A stretch of DNA of 64,000 nt from the NCBI GenBank assembly GCA_037102815.1, contig BTPP01000004.1:868001-932000 (forward strand), written 5' to 3'. Origin of the DNA: Neurospora intermedia. Lineage: Eukaryota; Ascomycota; Sordariomycetes; Sordariales; Sordariaceae. The position numbers and the translations under genes were made by a program. Positions 34,400-45,826 of this stretch are shown here, in pieces; position 1 is the first letter of the stretch; every line of letters begins with the position of its first letter. A model generated the notes under the pieces. The model made no database searches, was not told the DNA's origin, and saw only the letters and a program-made list of their open reading frames with translations.

Positions 34400-36777
34400 A
34401 ATCAATAAAAGTAAATACGGAATAATTAGAATTAATAAGAGTAATATAATAAATTTTATACAATTTAATTATAATATAAAAGGATAAGAGTATTAAATTT
34501 AAAGAAGTAAAACTATTTAATAATTATATTCTAACCTCCTCCAAATCCTTTAACTTTAAGAAGTCCAAAACTAATTTCTATAATAATAATAGGAAAGGCT
34601 TCTATATACGACTGAATATAGAGGCTAAGCATTTTCTAGTTCGTTATAATACTTATTACTAATTATAGCAGCGGTAGTAACAATAATTAAAGTAGCGGTA
34701 ATAGTAATAATAAATATAATTTTAATAGTATAAACTTCCTCTCTATTGTAACGACCTTTACCTTTTCCTTTACCTTTATTCTTCTTTCCCTTATTATATT
34801 AAGGACCTTGAGAATTATAATTAACCGAAGTAAGGTAATTACGGGCGATATAACTATTACTACTATAATAACGGTATTTACCCTCGTAAGTACGCTAATT
34901 AAAAACGTCCTTATAAATAAAAATAATAAAATCGACTATATTAAAATCTAGTTTATTACTACCCTAATTAATAGGAATATTATTAGCGCTACGAGAACTA
35001 ACGCTACTTGTATTAATATTAGTACTACTAAAATTTCTACTAATAGGAGCGCTATTACCGAAAATACAAATATTTATTTTATAATAGTAGTTAGTATCCT
35101 CTAAATTATTAACAATTATACGGCAGATTCTAAATTATTTTTCAAAATCGTTAGCCTTAACAAGGTTATAATATACAAAAACGTTACAGAAGTATTTATT
35201 AATTTTATTGCGTAAGTAGTGGACTTTTATAGAATTATTAAAGTTCTAGAGATTTATTAAATTAGTAAACTCTAGCTTAAATTCTATAAAAGATATATTC
35301 TTTATAAAAAACTCCTTGAAGCGACGATTAGCGTCTATCTTTAAATTAATATTCTAGAAACGGGTAATTAGGTATTCTATAAATTCGGCGCCTATCTTCC
35401 AATACTAAGAATTTATATCTCCTCTATTTTAAATAATATTTAGATTATTCTAAATGCCAAATAAAATTTCGGGATTTAATAATATAGTAGTACAAATAAT
35501 TTTAACGTCCTTATTAATATAAAGGAGGGGGTCGTACTTCTATTAAGACTGGATATAGAAACGCTATACTTTAAAGATTTCGTACCTACGAGCGGCGCTA
35601 ATATTCTCCTTACCGGTAAAAATCGGCGGATTTTTTACAATTTGTTTTAAAGATAATATTTTACTAATATTAATACTAGTACCGGATACTTTAATAAAGT
35701 TATTATATAAAGTCCTAATATTAGCACTATAGGATTTAAATATAGTATAGTTTACAATAAAATTATCGAACTTCTTTTAGAGGGCGTCAAATTCGGTTAT
35801 TAAATTAAAGTAATCGAAGTTCTTCTAATTAAAATCGTTTTAAACTTTAATAATTACTATACGGACAATTTTTAATTCGTTTTTATTATATTCAAGGTCG
35901 ACGGTAATATCCTTATACTAAGCGAGGTCGTTATAATAAAGGCGACCGAGTAGAGTAATAATCGAGTAGAAGGTAGGGTTTTAAATAATATTATTAATTA
36001 TATTAAAATAAGCGCGGGGAATAACCTTCTTCTATTCGTTATTATTAATACTAATAAGAAGGTTATTAACTACTACCGACGGAAGGAATTTAATAAATAC
36101 TATTTAATAAATAGCAATATCGGTAATATTAATAACTTTATTGAATACTTCGTAAATATTGTTTAAATTAAATAGTATATTTTTAGGAGGGGTACCGAAA
36201 TTAATAAAATTGTTAGTACTATTAACAAATAAGAAGGACGTACGGTCGCTACTCTCATTATTAAATATAAGAAAGATAATTGCGTAAAGCGGTCTTTTAT
36301 TCCTTAAATAAAAAATACCTACCCTTATTTATTAAATAAAGGGAGAAGAACTAAGGCTACAACTATTATAATTATAACTATCAGTCGGGGTTTTAGGGTA
36401 TTAAATTCGGCGATTCGTTAACGAGGCGATTCCTATACGCGCGCGATAATACTAAAGATTAGTTACGCAATAAAAGAAAGGTTTTATACTATAAATATAA
36501 TAATTAATAAGTATAATTAACTATTATAAGTAAAAGGTAGATAGTAAATATAATTATACGTAATTGTACGAAGGAGAAAGGAAGAGAAGTACCGCCGAAT
36601 ACCCGGAAGGCTAGCCTTATAAAGGCGACCACCGGCGGGTCTAACCGACCCGCGGCAGGCAGCGTTCTAGCCAATCAGCTGCTAGCAATTCGCCGGCAGT
36701 AATAATAGCGTACAGCAGTCTTAGAAGCTGCTGTACGCTGGCACTAGGCACAAGGCACACAGGCTAACCCTGTGACA
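34400..36777 (-). mobile_element. LTR-retrotransposon relic with gag region and one LTR
   Basis: The minus strand shows a gag-type frame (about 36,200-34,620). Its recognisable parts include a KDVKIICTTIL block near 35,510, VHYLRNKINKYF near 35,220 and a basic Gly/Lys-rich tail near 34,760. A GC-balanced segment at about 36,455-36,777 starts TGTCACAGGG on the minus strand and has a TATA-like TTTATAAGG, so it fits a 5' LTR. No second LTR was found: the element stops where the LINE 5' end begins at 34,399. It is broken in many places by RIP and is probably old. The exact LTR inner edge is uncertain. Confidence 0.55.
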
Positions 36778-37270
36778 GGAAGAGTATATACTTATATATA
36801 CTTCTAACGCGCCTAACGTAAAGTGTCCTTCGTATTTTAATCTTAAACGGGAAGGTTATATTTAGGGATTTTAAGGATATTTATTTAATCTTATAATCGA
36901 TATTATTACGGTATAGCGATATAAAATCGTTGCTTGGAAGGATATTTGGCGCTAGTTCGTTGATTACTTAGCTTAATTTTATTACCTTTAATAAAATATT
37001 CTCGCTTTCTTTATTGCGGCTAAGGATATATATTATAAATATTGCCTATTCTTTTATATTTATAATATTTTTTCCGATACCCCTCAATTTTACTTTACGC
37101 TTTTCGATAGTATATTTTAATTAAATTAGAAACCTTTTGCTAATTATTATTTTTCTAGTACTTAGATCGACATAAACTTTTTATCTCTTAGAATTGGGGT
37201 AGGTTTAAATTTATACTTATAGATAAGTATAATTAAATAAAGTATTCGTATTAGGAATATCTTCTATAGA
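36778..37270. other. AT-rich DNA with a possible decayed plus-strand frame
   Basis: A plus-strand reading around 36,900-37,120 (for example VDYLA, then FFIAAKDIYYKYCLFFYIYN) has few stops but no family I recognise. It is probably a transposon fragment. Confidence 0.3.
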
Positions 37271-37700
37271 GAAGGTATTAATTGAGACGCCCATGCATGC
37301 AGAGCTCGAGCGTTGTCGTGGGCCAAACGGTGACATGGAGGATTCCCCGCACCAAAGGTCGCGTGGGTCCATGGGCCCACCCAACGCCGTAAGCGAGGAA
37401 GGCGCGGCGTATCTGTCTATAATAGGCCAGAATGCAGAAAATTACCCGTCTTGGCAGTCCCAAATAGGAAAACTTGGCGCCAAGCAAGACACGGTTCGAA
37501 TAGTAGAGCGAAAAAGCCACTTTTTCCTTTGCAACGGGGATTCCTCCGCGGCCGTCGAATGCATCAAAATGCACCGGGTGTCAGGTTGAAGAGGAAAAAA
37601 AGGCGGTCATTTTGGTACCGGTCGCATTGTGGTGCACGCACTGGTTGTTGAGAAAAATGCAAAAGAAGTCAAAAAGAAGGATTCTAGTTGCGACCGTAGC
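37271..37700. other. GC-balanced block without a recognisable gene
   Basis: About 430 bp of normal composition stand out in AT-rich DNA. Overlapping frames of 66-98 codons on both strands show no domain and no conserved pattern. It may be an unmutated single-copy insertion. Confidence 0.4.
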
Positions 37701-37702
37701 CT

Positions 37703-37772
37703 AGAAATGACCAAGTTCAAAAAAATGACTAAGTTCTAAAAATAACCAAGTTCCAAAAATGACCAAGTCCCA
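37703..37772. repeat. Tandem repeat, AAATGACCAAGTTC-type, four units
   Basis: Four imperfect units of 17-20 bases (AAATGACCAAGTTC, then AAATGACTAAGTTC, AATAACCAAGTTC, AAATGACCAAGTCC) follow one another. Confidence 0.8.
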
Positions 37773-37803
37773 GGCTAGAGCTTTAACCCTAAGGATTTGG
37801 GAA

Positions 37804-37823
37804 GGGGGTTAGGGTTAGGGTTG
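37804..37823 (+). repeat. Interstitial telomere-like repeat (TTAGGG)
   Basis: GGGGGTTAGGGTTAGGGTT gives nearly three telomeric units in G-rich plus orientation. A single CCCTAA lies just upstream (37,786). Confidence 0.7.
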
Positions 37824-38062
37824 AAAGCCGGAAATTGCAAAAGTGAAAAAAAAAGAAAAAAAAATTTTCAAAATTTTGCCTTTGAGTTTTTTTTTTTTTT
37901 TTTTTTTTCTTAAATAGAAAGGGTGGGTAGAGGGGGGGTAACAAAATTAGTAATATAGAGCAGGTAATTCAACAACTTATTCAAGAAACTAATGGAGCTT
38001 ATAGCTTAATGGTTATTATTAGTGTTGTCTTTTTTAAAGGTTACTCGTTCAGTCCGGCTTTG

Positions 38063-38067
<5 letters not shown>

Positions 38068-38108
<41 letters not shown>
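38068..38108. repeat. Poly-T tract (about 41 T)
   Basis: An uninterrupted T run. A shorter T run lies at 37,889-37,908, preceded by A-rich DNA. The Phe-run open frame over it is an artefact. Confidence 0.95.
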
Positions 38109-38111
<3 letters not shown>

Positions 38112-39850
38112 AAGTAATTTCTAAGGGCGTCTCTCTGTCTCCCCTGGACATTGGCTCCGCCCAGGGGAACTGTATTTTAATATATAGCTTAAGTAAAACA
38201 GCTTTTGAATTTAATTTATTAATAATAGTAATATTATTATTGAAGGTTATAGTAGGTTAAATAAAGTAAGCGGTATTAAATTCAGGCTGGGGTTTATTTT
38301 TAATTTTCCCTCTAATTATATATTTATATTTCTTTAGGTGCTTAAATAGGGCGTTTTATAAATCCCAAATATATTTATAATATCTATATATTCGATTTAA
38401 TATAGTTACTAGTAAGGGGGTCCTAATACGCTTCCTCTCAACGGTTCGGGTCGGCTTATAACATTTAACGTACTATTTAATATTTACTATATTTAAAAAG
38501 CTTTTATAGTATTTATAATAAATTACTAAAGTATTAAGGATAATATACCCGTTATTAATCGATTCGCCGGAATTTAAAGCGGCGTCCGAAGTAAAGTACC
38601 CGGCGTCTTCCTCCTACTCGTTAGCATAATAAAATTTGTATTTCAATATAAGTAAATTACCGCGGTAATTATTATTATAGTTTTTTTATATAATATCTCT
38701 ACTTTTATGATTACAATAAAGGTTTTATTGGGAGTTATAGGAGCGGTTGCGGTTATAGTTACTATATTTGGAATTATTACTCAGGTTCCTCCTTCGATCT
38801 TAGTTGTAATAATTACAATTACAATTATAGTCGCAATTGCAATTACAATTATAATTGCGTTTATTACGATTATTATAGTAGGAATTGTTATATTATTTAT
38901 ATTGTAGGGTATAGGGTTTTCGGTATTCTTCTTAAGTATTGGACAATATTTGGGCTATACAGTTAGTAATTAATATAGGCTTTATATTAGGATAGTATTA
39001 TCGGGCTACGGATATTAAAATTTCTTTAATATCTACTATCTCTTTTATATAGGATTAGAAATCTTCAAATCTTAATAGTACTCTTAAGTACTATTTAATC
39101 CGTAAATCGAATTGAATCTAAATCTACGTTATCGTCCTTTATTAATTAGTTTAATTTAAATCCAAAATTTCTATTACTCTTATATATTAAAATTTCTTCC
39201 AAAAATATATTATATACGCTAATTCATCCTTAGCTAGGTTTTAAAGAGTAAAATAATATTCGGTAAATCTTTTTATTATAGTAGCTAAATCGGGTGTACA
39301 TCGGATAAATAACGTATTAATAATTATTAAAATACTACTATTTCGGATATTCACTCTTTAATTCAAAGAAAGTTCGGTATTCTACTATAGTATAGCTTAG
39401 TTTATTAGTAGGGTTTAGAATATAAATATTAATTAATTAGTAGTTCTATCTCTTATATTAGGATCCTTAATAAATATTTAAATACGGTCTCTAAAGGAAG
39501 ATACGTTTATTTATATAATTTTAAATTTATTTCGTACTATATTAATATTATTTTAATCGCTAATTTATTAAAGGTTAAATATATTAATTTTTTCGGCTTT
39601 TAGTCTTCCTTTATCGTTAAAGTCGATAATATATATCGGTCCTACTTAAGGTTAGAAAGCGGCTATTCTAGTTCCTCATTAATTAAGTAGGGTAATTAGG
39701 GTCGGTATTAAATACCCTCCTAAATTAAGTAACCTAGCGAATTATTTATATACTTAGGGGGGTGGGTATTCTACGAAGTTATAGAAAGTACTATATTAAC
39801 TAATATATATATTGGTCTTATATACGCTAACTAGCTATACTAGTCTACCC
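38109..39850. other. AT-rich RIP-mutated DNA, unclassified
   Basis: The minus strand retains hints of coding (a basic segment near 38,440-38,380, RTPLLVTILNRIYRYYKYIW) but no diagnostic motif. At 38,806-38,862 an ACAATTA-type repeat makes the Ile/Thr/Val frame seen on the plus strand. Likely a transposon relic of unknown type. Confidence 0.35.
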
Positions 39851-40474
39851 AATGGGTATGCGGTGCTGCTTCGTTCGTAGTTTAAGGGAAAAACCGTATT
39901 GTTGAAAATCCGGATGAAAACCCTCAACTTCTCTATATCCAACCCTAACCCTAACCCGAACCCTTCGTCCTACCTCATCGTAGGGGGCCCGGGGAGCCTT
40001 AGTTACTTTAGTCTTATCTTCTTTCGGTATATCTCTTTTAGTCCCGGGGACTTTCGTTACTTCTAATTAGTCCTTTAGACCCTACCCCCTACCTAACGCT
40101 TCGGTAGCGTTCTTCTTTTTCCGGAAGTGGGTATTCTTCTTTCATCCTATCTTTAGGGTAGGGGTAGGGAAGTAGGGTCTTACTTTCTTAATCGGAATCT
40201 TCAATCTTTTATTGGGATTGGTGAAATAATATAATTAGTTAATTATTATATAACCGGACGGGTTCTATCCGAGCGGAATTATAGTTCTGGAATAGATTTC
40301 AATAGTAGGGTTCCAATTCCTAAACCCTATTGGTAGAGCGGGGCGGAGGCGGCCGGTGCTTCTTCGAATAGAATAAGATTTTTAATACGTGCCCAGTCAC
40401 GTGCACCCAGGGTTCTGGACCAGGGTGGGCCCCCACATTTTTAACGCTATAATACTTAGTAGAGCGACAGCGGG
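39851..40474. other. Mixed-composition DNA with an inverted telomere-like motif
   Basis: Several pyrimidine-rich and GC-balanced stretches, with no gene. CCCTAACCCTAACCC at 39,943-39,957 gives two and a half telomeric units in C-rich orientation, opposite to the motif at 37,804. The right edge (to 40,474) is the insertion site of the next LTR element and ends GCGGG. Confidence 0.45.
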
Positions 40475-40739
40475 TGTCATGGCTGAGCTAAACTGGTTGC
40501 CAAGACTGCCAAGACTGCTCCCGCAGTCCGTGCTCTTATCTGCGCGCTCTGGTTAGGTAAATCCTTATCGTCATCCCCCATTGGCTGCATCCCTTTCTAG
40601 GACCTACTTCATTCCTGTATTTAGTCGTATAGCTAGATATACACTTCCTCTTCTTCTCTTTTACTCCCCATAATTAATTATTTATTATATTCATTAAATT
40701 AGTAGTACCAGCTACTTACCTAATCTACGTACTATAATA
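40475..40739 (+). repeat. 5' LTR (265 bp)
   Basis: Aligns end to end without gaps to 42,477-42,741; the differences are almost all transitions. Confidence 0.85.
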
Positions 40740-42476
40740 CTTAATTAACTATCCCTTCTCTAATTAACTCTAGCAAACTCTACTACTATTAACCAATCAA
40801 GGATTATAATCTCTCTCTCTTTCTTTAATCGCTCGCTAAGAGTAAAGCTAGCGTATCAATAATTATCCGACCGACGGAACCCGATTTCTATACGCCAATT
40901 AAGTAGAACACCTACTGCCTAACTAAGTTTAACCCTAGTACAAAATATATAAAATATTATATAAACTACGTTATTAGAGTACTAATAGGTTTATAATTTA
41001 AAGCGGAGGATTATATGTAACTTTAAAGTTCGCTATATTAGCGGAACTATTCCGAACCCGGACTTTCTTTTTTCTAACCCTATTAAATTATATTATTAAT
41101 ACTAATTAATTAATATCAACCCTTTACTTCCATAATCGATTTAAATTGTATTTAATATTTACTTCTTTTATTTTACTACCTTTAAAAGCAATTTAATCTA
41201 CCCCTACTCGAAGGTACCCATTTTTTCTCTTCTTTACTTCGATAATTCCTACCTACTCTCTTAATCGATTAGTAATATTAGGAGCCTATTTATATAATTT
41301 ATCTCAACCGACCTATCGTTTTTGAAATTTATTTACTATAGCCGACTAGTAGATTACCTTTAAATAAATACTCTAAAGCTATAACGCTAAAATTCGGACT
41401 TTACACTCAAACCTCAACCTTCTTAATAAGAAGCTCTCCCTTCTAATCAAAACTATTAATAAAAATCCTACCCCTAAGGCAAAGTTGCCTAATACTAATA
41501 AATTTACTAGAATCAACTTTTCTTTTAAAATTTAATTATTTATAATTAAAGTAAAGCTTAGGCTCGATAGTAAGGCTATTAGTAACGCTAAAGTATAATT
41601 CTTTTACATTTACTCCCAGTTCGAAGGAAAAATTTAAATTTTAATTATACTATAATTAATCCAATCCTCTAATAATAACGTCTTCGACTCTTAAATTCTT
41701 CTTAACTAATTGGCTCGTATTTTCGATAATCCTAATAAAGTCTAACAAACCGAATCGGCTTTATATACTCTTCAATAAAGTAATAATACCTTTAACGTCT
41801 TTATTACTAAATTTAAGCGTCTACTTTACAAAATTTAAGCCAACTCTTAGTCCGAACCTACAAAGATTTCTCTCCTTCGCCAAACTTTCAATAAGGAAAT
41901 ATATAAGTATATACTATAAATTCGCCCCCAACTAACTACTTACGTAGATTACATTAAAAAGTTAAAGGAAATTCTTAGTTCGATTTACTTCTCTAATAAA
42001 TACGGCGCTAATAAGGATAAAGATATAATAGATATTAATACTATTTATACTTATTTTAATACTATTAGTTCAATTAACTTTAAAGGAAACTATATTCTTC
42101 AAAAGTATAATAACGTTAATAAGGCTCTACCTCCTAATACTATAGCCCCGGCTACCGGAACCTTATCTTCTTCTTTATATACTTAATTTTATATTATTAT
42201 AACTTTCAATAATAATAGTAATAACGCTATTTCCGTCTCAAATTATAATTCTCGTACTTCTTATTTATTAAACGACTTTAAACGTAAGCTGGAGTGTATA
42301 TATTATAGTAATAAATTAACTAAATAGGATTGCGATTTAAATTAATTAATTATCTAGTCCCAAGGACATAGAATTAGGTTAAGACTCTGCAAGTACCTTA
42401 ATAATTACGTAAATTAATAAATTATAGCATTTCTAATCGACTCTGGGTCTGAATTTTTCTTCCGCGGGGGGGGTAA

Positions 42477-42741
42477 TATTATAGCTGAGCCAAACTGGTT
42501 GCCAAGACTACCAAGACTGCTCCCGCAGTCCGTACTCTTATCTGCGCGCTCTAGTTGGGTACATCCTTATTATTATCCCCTATTGGCTACATCCCTTTCT
42601 GGGACCTACTTCATTCCTATATTTAATCGTATAGCCAGATGTGCACTTCCTCTTCTTCTCTTTTACTCCCCATAGTTAATTATTTATTATATTCGTCAGA
42701 TTAGCAGTGCCAGCCACTTGCCCAGTCTACGTGCCGTGACA
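42477..42741 (+). repeat. 3' LTR (265 bp)
   Basis: Less mutated partner of 40,475-40,739, ending CCGTGACA and followed by the target duplication GCGGG. Confidence 0.85.
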
Positions 42742-42791
42742 GCGGGGAAGATCTTTCATCCGATCCGCGGCGAAAAACCGGATAAAAGAGG

Positions 42792-42878
42792 GGGGGGGAG
42801 CGGGATTCGAACCCACAACCTTTCGGGTGAAACCGAAAGGGGGCCAAGCTCAGATCTTCCCAACTGAGCTATCCCCCT
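42792..42878 (-). other. tRNA-like sequence with intact Pol III boxes (pseudo-tRNA or SINE head)
   Basis: On the minus strand an exact A box (TAGCTCAGTTG) is followed by an exact B box (GGTTCGAATCC). The T arm (GTGGG/CCCGC around TTCGAAT) is well formed, and the acceptor (AGGGGGA with TCCCCCC) pairs at six of seven positions. The middle is abnormal: the D arm is a 6-bp stem with a 10-nt loop, and the anticodon-position hairpin is an 8-bp stem (CCTTTCGG/CCGAAAGG) around TTTCAC. That cannot form a standard 5-bp/7-nt arm, and about eight bases are extra. A CTCTTTT terminator follows. No amino-acid identity can be assigned. Confidence 0.55.
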
Positions 42879-44577
42879 ATTAACTAATATAGATTAAATA
42901 GTTTAGTATGATATTAAACTAGTAATTACGGTTTATTATTAGGTTATTAGTAGTATAGGAGTATTAATATTTATTATTCCAGTATTTGAAGGTAGATTAT
43001 TTATTAGGGGGACTATAATTGTCCTTTAGCACTATAGGGGTAGAATACTTCCTACTATAATAATAGTTAGTACTTTTAACCTAAGGGGAGAAGAGTATTT
43101 AAGTAAAGGACGGGAGGAACGATTAATATTAATAATTTGAGAAAGGGTTACCCGGAAATCTTTATTATTTTAGAGAATAGAGTTTAGACTGGTTTGGAAG
43201 GTACTAATCAACGTCCTTATTATACTTATTTATCCTTTAATATCTTTTAATTTAAAAGTTAGATTATTATAATTATTTAAGATTATAGTTTCTAAATATT
43301 TAGTAATATTTTTATTTTTTCCGAACTTTATTAATTATATTTGTAATTATACTATATTTAGAGTCGGGTCTAATTCCGTTTTCTTCTTTCCTTTAGCTTT
43401 ACTTATTAAATCGGGTATAAAAGGGCCGGCTTTAGATAGTTCATCCCTTTCGTCATCCTATAGTATTTTAAATATAGTCCGGAATATTGTCCGGATTACT
43501 CTTAGGATAATAGTTAGAGGTTTTTTATATTTACTTCGAATAAATATCTTTATAGTTCTATCAATATTTAATATATTTAAGAATAGGGCTCCTTCGTTTA
43601 TCGGGGAGGTTAAACTTTCTAATAGTCCTATTATAATAATATTAAAGGGTAATAGGAGTTTAGAATATAATTCCAATAGGTTAGGAGGTTATTTATCCGC
43701 TATTATTATAATGGGGCAAAGAATATTACTATAATCTTCCGTATTTTATAATATATTGTTAATTCTTTTTATTTAATATTATATACTTTTAATAAAGTTA
43801 GGGAGGTTAAATCGACGGGTATAAAGGAGCGAACGTTTATAATAGGGAGTTTAATAGCTTTAAACAATTATTTAAATTCGTTATAGGAGGGGTAAAACCT
43901 GTAATATTAATCGATTTATTAAACGGGTACTTAAATTCGCTATTTCTAGAGATTAAATTAAGGTAGTATAGGGAAACCCGATTGTAAGTTCTTATATTAA
44001 CGAAGAGGTAGTATAGAGGAGGGTATTGCGTAGAAGAATTTTTTGGGGGTCTTCTTAATTCCTACGCAAATATTTAAATTTATTGCACTTAGTTTTTTAA
44101 AATATAGAGGAGAGGGAATAATTATAAATTAGGGCTCGTTAGAAATTTTTATGTAAGCTTTAAAATCAAAAATCGAAGAGGTAATCGAAGGGTCGTTGCG
44201 TTCGGGGCGTAAAGGTTCTAATCGATCGTTACAGCGGCAAGTAAATACGTCGCGAGTAGAGTAGTTATCGATCTTTCGTATAAAGGGTCGACTTTTAGTA
44301 ATTTAGTTTAATTAATTAAATCTTTTAATTATAGTTACTATTTAATATGGGAGTAGTAGGGTAAAATAATATATTGTAAAGAGTAATACCCTCTAAGAAG
44401 GTTAATAAGAATAACTACCTTGAGATAGGATTGATATATCCTATAGCAATCGTTATCTTATCGGGCATATCTAATAGAAAGGAAGCGCAGACCCCGGCAG
44501 GTAAGTGCCTACCGGGAAGGGGTAGATCCATAACCTTCTCCCCCAGAGATCTATGTAAATATATAGGTCCAGTATCA
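42879..44577. other. AT-rich relic with minus-strand coding traces, unclassified
   Basis: The minus strand can be read from about 44,200 to 43,000 with few stops in places, notably 43,676-43,458 (GLLESLTSPINEGALFLNIL, then a Lys/Arg/Ile-rich part). No diagnostic motif is seen. A GC-balanced piece at 44,480-44,560 (GACCCCGGCAGGTAAGTGCC onward) sits upstream of that reading. A decayed retroelement is likely but unproven. Confidence 0.35.
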
Positions 44578-45337
44578 ATATAAAAGCTTTTTATAATTAA
44601 TTCTATAAAACGCTCCTTTTAAATGTAGGAGTATAAAGGATATTATAGCTCCAAATTTCTAAACTATATATACCGTATTAATAATTATTCGGATTATAAA
44701 TTTTACTGAGGAATTTAACCGGTTATTTATTTAGCCTTCTAGTAGGAGGTTGAATTTTTTAACTATTTATATAAACCTTTTAATTATAAATACTTCAAAA
44801 AGTTTTTCTATATTACTAAGTAATAATATTAACCTCTATACGCTTACTAACTTTTACTATACGGTATTCTTCCTAAATTTCTTAAGGATAATTATTCTTA
44901 TATTTTTAAATTATTATAGAAAATATCCAAATTGGACGCTAGCGGATACTAAATATACTATAACCTACTAGAAGGGCTACCTATACAATTTTTGAAACCT
45001 ATTTGAATACTAGTCGATTCCGGGGGCTTTATTAGGCGCTATCCGGGAAAGTACGTTCTAAACGTCCTCCTCGTCGACTAGTTCGCTAATAATTATCGGA
45101 TTAACGTTGTTTAGTAGCTCGGTCTAATCCGGCAGGTAGTCCGTTGGGATTTCTACCTTCGGGAAAAAGCAGTTGGTAAAAATCTCGGCCTTACTACTGT
45201 AGTCTCCAATTTCTACTACCCCTTTGTAGGTTTGAAGGGCTAGTAGTTTGGGCGGATCTGCTGGTCGGTAGCTTCGGGTTCGGGCCCATCGTTCTAGCGG
45301 CTAGAGTCGACTTGGGTTCTTCAAGGCCTCGGCGATA
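44578..45337 (-). mobile_element. Tad1-like LINE fragment (reverse transcriptase part)
   Basis: Aligns with the LINE copy 1 segment 30,815-31,577 in the same orientation. The minus strand includes AEILTNCFFPKVEIP near 45,205-45,160 and LSRIAPNKAPGIDQYSNRF near 45,060-45,005, the palm-entry motif of LINE reverse transcriptases (APGPDG-type). The half nearest the methyltransferase gene keeps a balanced composition and long open reading, while the far half is strongly AT-rich. It is truncated at both ends. Confidence 0.75.
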
Positions 45338-45419
45338 AGGTAGAAATAGATATTTAATACTCTAGAAATATCGCGAGATTTGAGTTATAGGGACGTATTT
45401 GTAGGTGGGTGACCTAGTT

Positions 45420-45543
45420 ATAGATGTTGCCAGACATTGAAAATATGGAAATTTATAGCTAAAACCCTATATTTTATATGATAGCTGACATTTGGGTTCA
45501 GAGGGTGTCAGTAGGAAAGCATGGGGTGCGGGGAGGGTTACTC
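45420..45543 (-). repeat. Fragment related to the left end of the MULE
   Basis: On the reverse strand it starts GAGTAACCCTCCCCGCACCCC and then reads TGTCAGCTATCATATAAAAT and GGTTTTAGCTATAAA. The MULE at 24,902 reads GAGTTTACTTGCCCGCACCC, then TGACAGCTGTCATGTAAAAT, CGTTTTAGCTGTAAA. A convincing opposite end and target duplication were not found, so it may be a solo end or a MITE. It lies about 280 bp upstream of the methyltransferase start. Confidence 0.6.
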
Positions 45544-45826
45544 CTTCTAAAAGCCTATTTCCGGACTCATTTCCGGGCGACTCGAATACGCCCTTAATAA
45601 CATCAGCGTAACCGATTCCTAGATAGGCTTAAGGGCACCGAAGCACCTGGTTGGCGTGGTTGGGACGGGACTCTGTTTCATTTGAGCATTCCCGACCGCG
45701 TAAGAGTTAGTTTTCAAGCAGCCACGTCCTCGCGTCCTTGCCTGACATTCCAGGTATCTTTTCTCCTCTTGCTCGATCTAACACGTATCTACAACCACTG
45801 GACTTGGAAGGTAATAGCTTCCAGCC
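45544..45826 (+). promoter_or_regulatory. Upstream region of the methyltransferase gene
   Basis: Composition is normal here. A pyrimidine-rich stretch at 45,749-45,775 (TATCTTTTCTCCTCTTGC) shortly before the start is typical of fungal core promoters or leaders. The start context CAGCCATGA at 45,827 is acceptable. No TATA box is evident. Confidence 0.4.

Larger units (their letters stand above)
40475..42741 (+). mobile_element. Short gag-only LTR retrotransposon (Ty3/gypsy-like gag), 2,267 bp
   Basis: Direct LTRs of 265 bp lie at 40,475-40,739 and 42,477-42,741, starting TG and ending CA in the better-preserved copy of each end. A 5-bp target duplication GCGGG flanks them (40,470-40,474 and 42,742-42,746). 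A G-rich polypurine tract precedes the 3' LTR. The interior, about 1.7 kb, encodes a gag-type frame (for example TKISLLRQTFNKEIYKYI near 41,860) ending near an LIDSGSE motif like the start of a retroviral-type protease. No reverse transcriptase or integrase region fits in the space, so it is a non-autonomous element. It is broken in many places by RIP, which hit the 5' LTR harder than the 3' LTR. Confidence 0.85.

Noticed and set aside
37278-37651. Overlapping 66-98-codon frames on both strands
   Set aside because: There is no recognisable domain, start context or conserved pattern; they exist because the block has normal composition and few stops.
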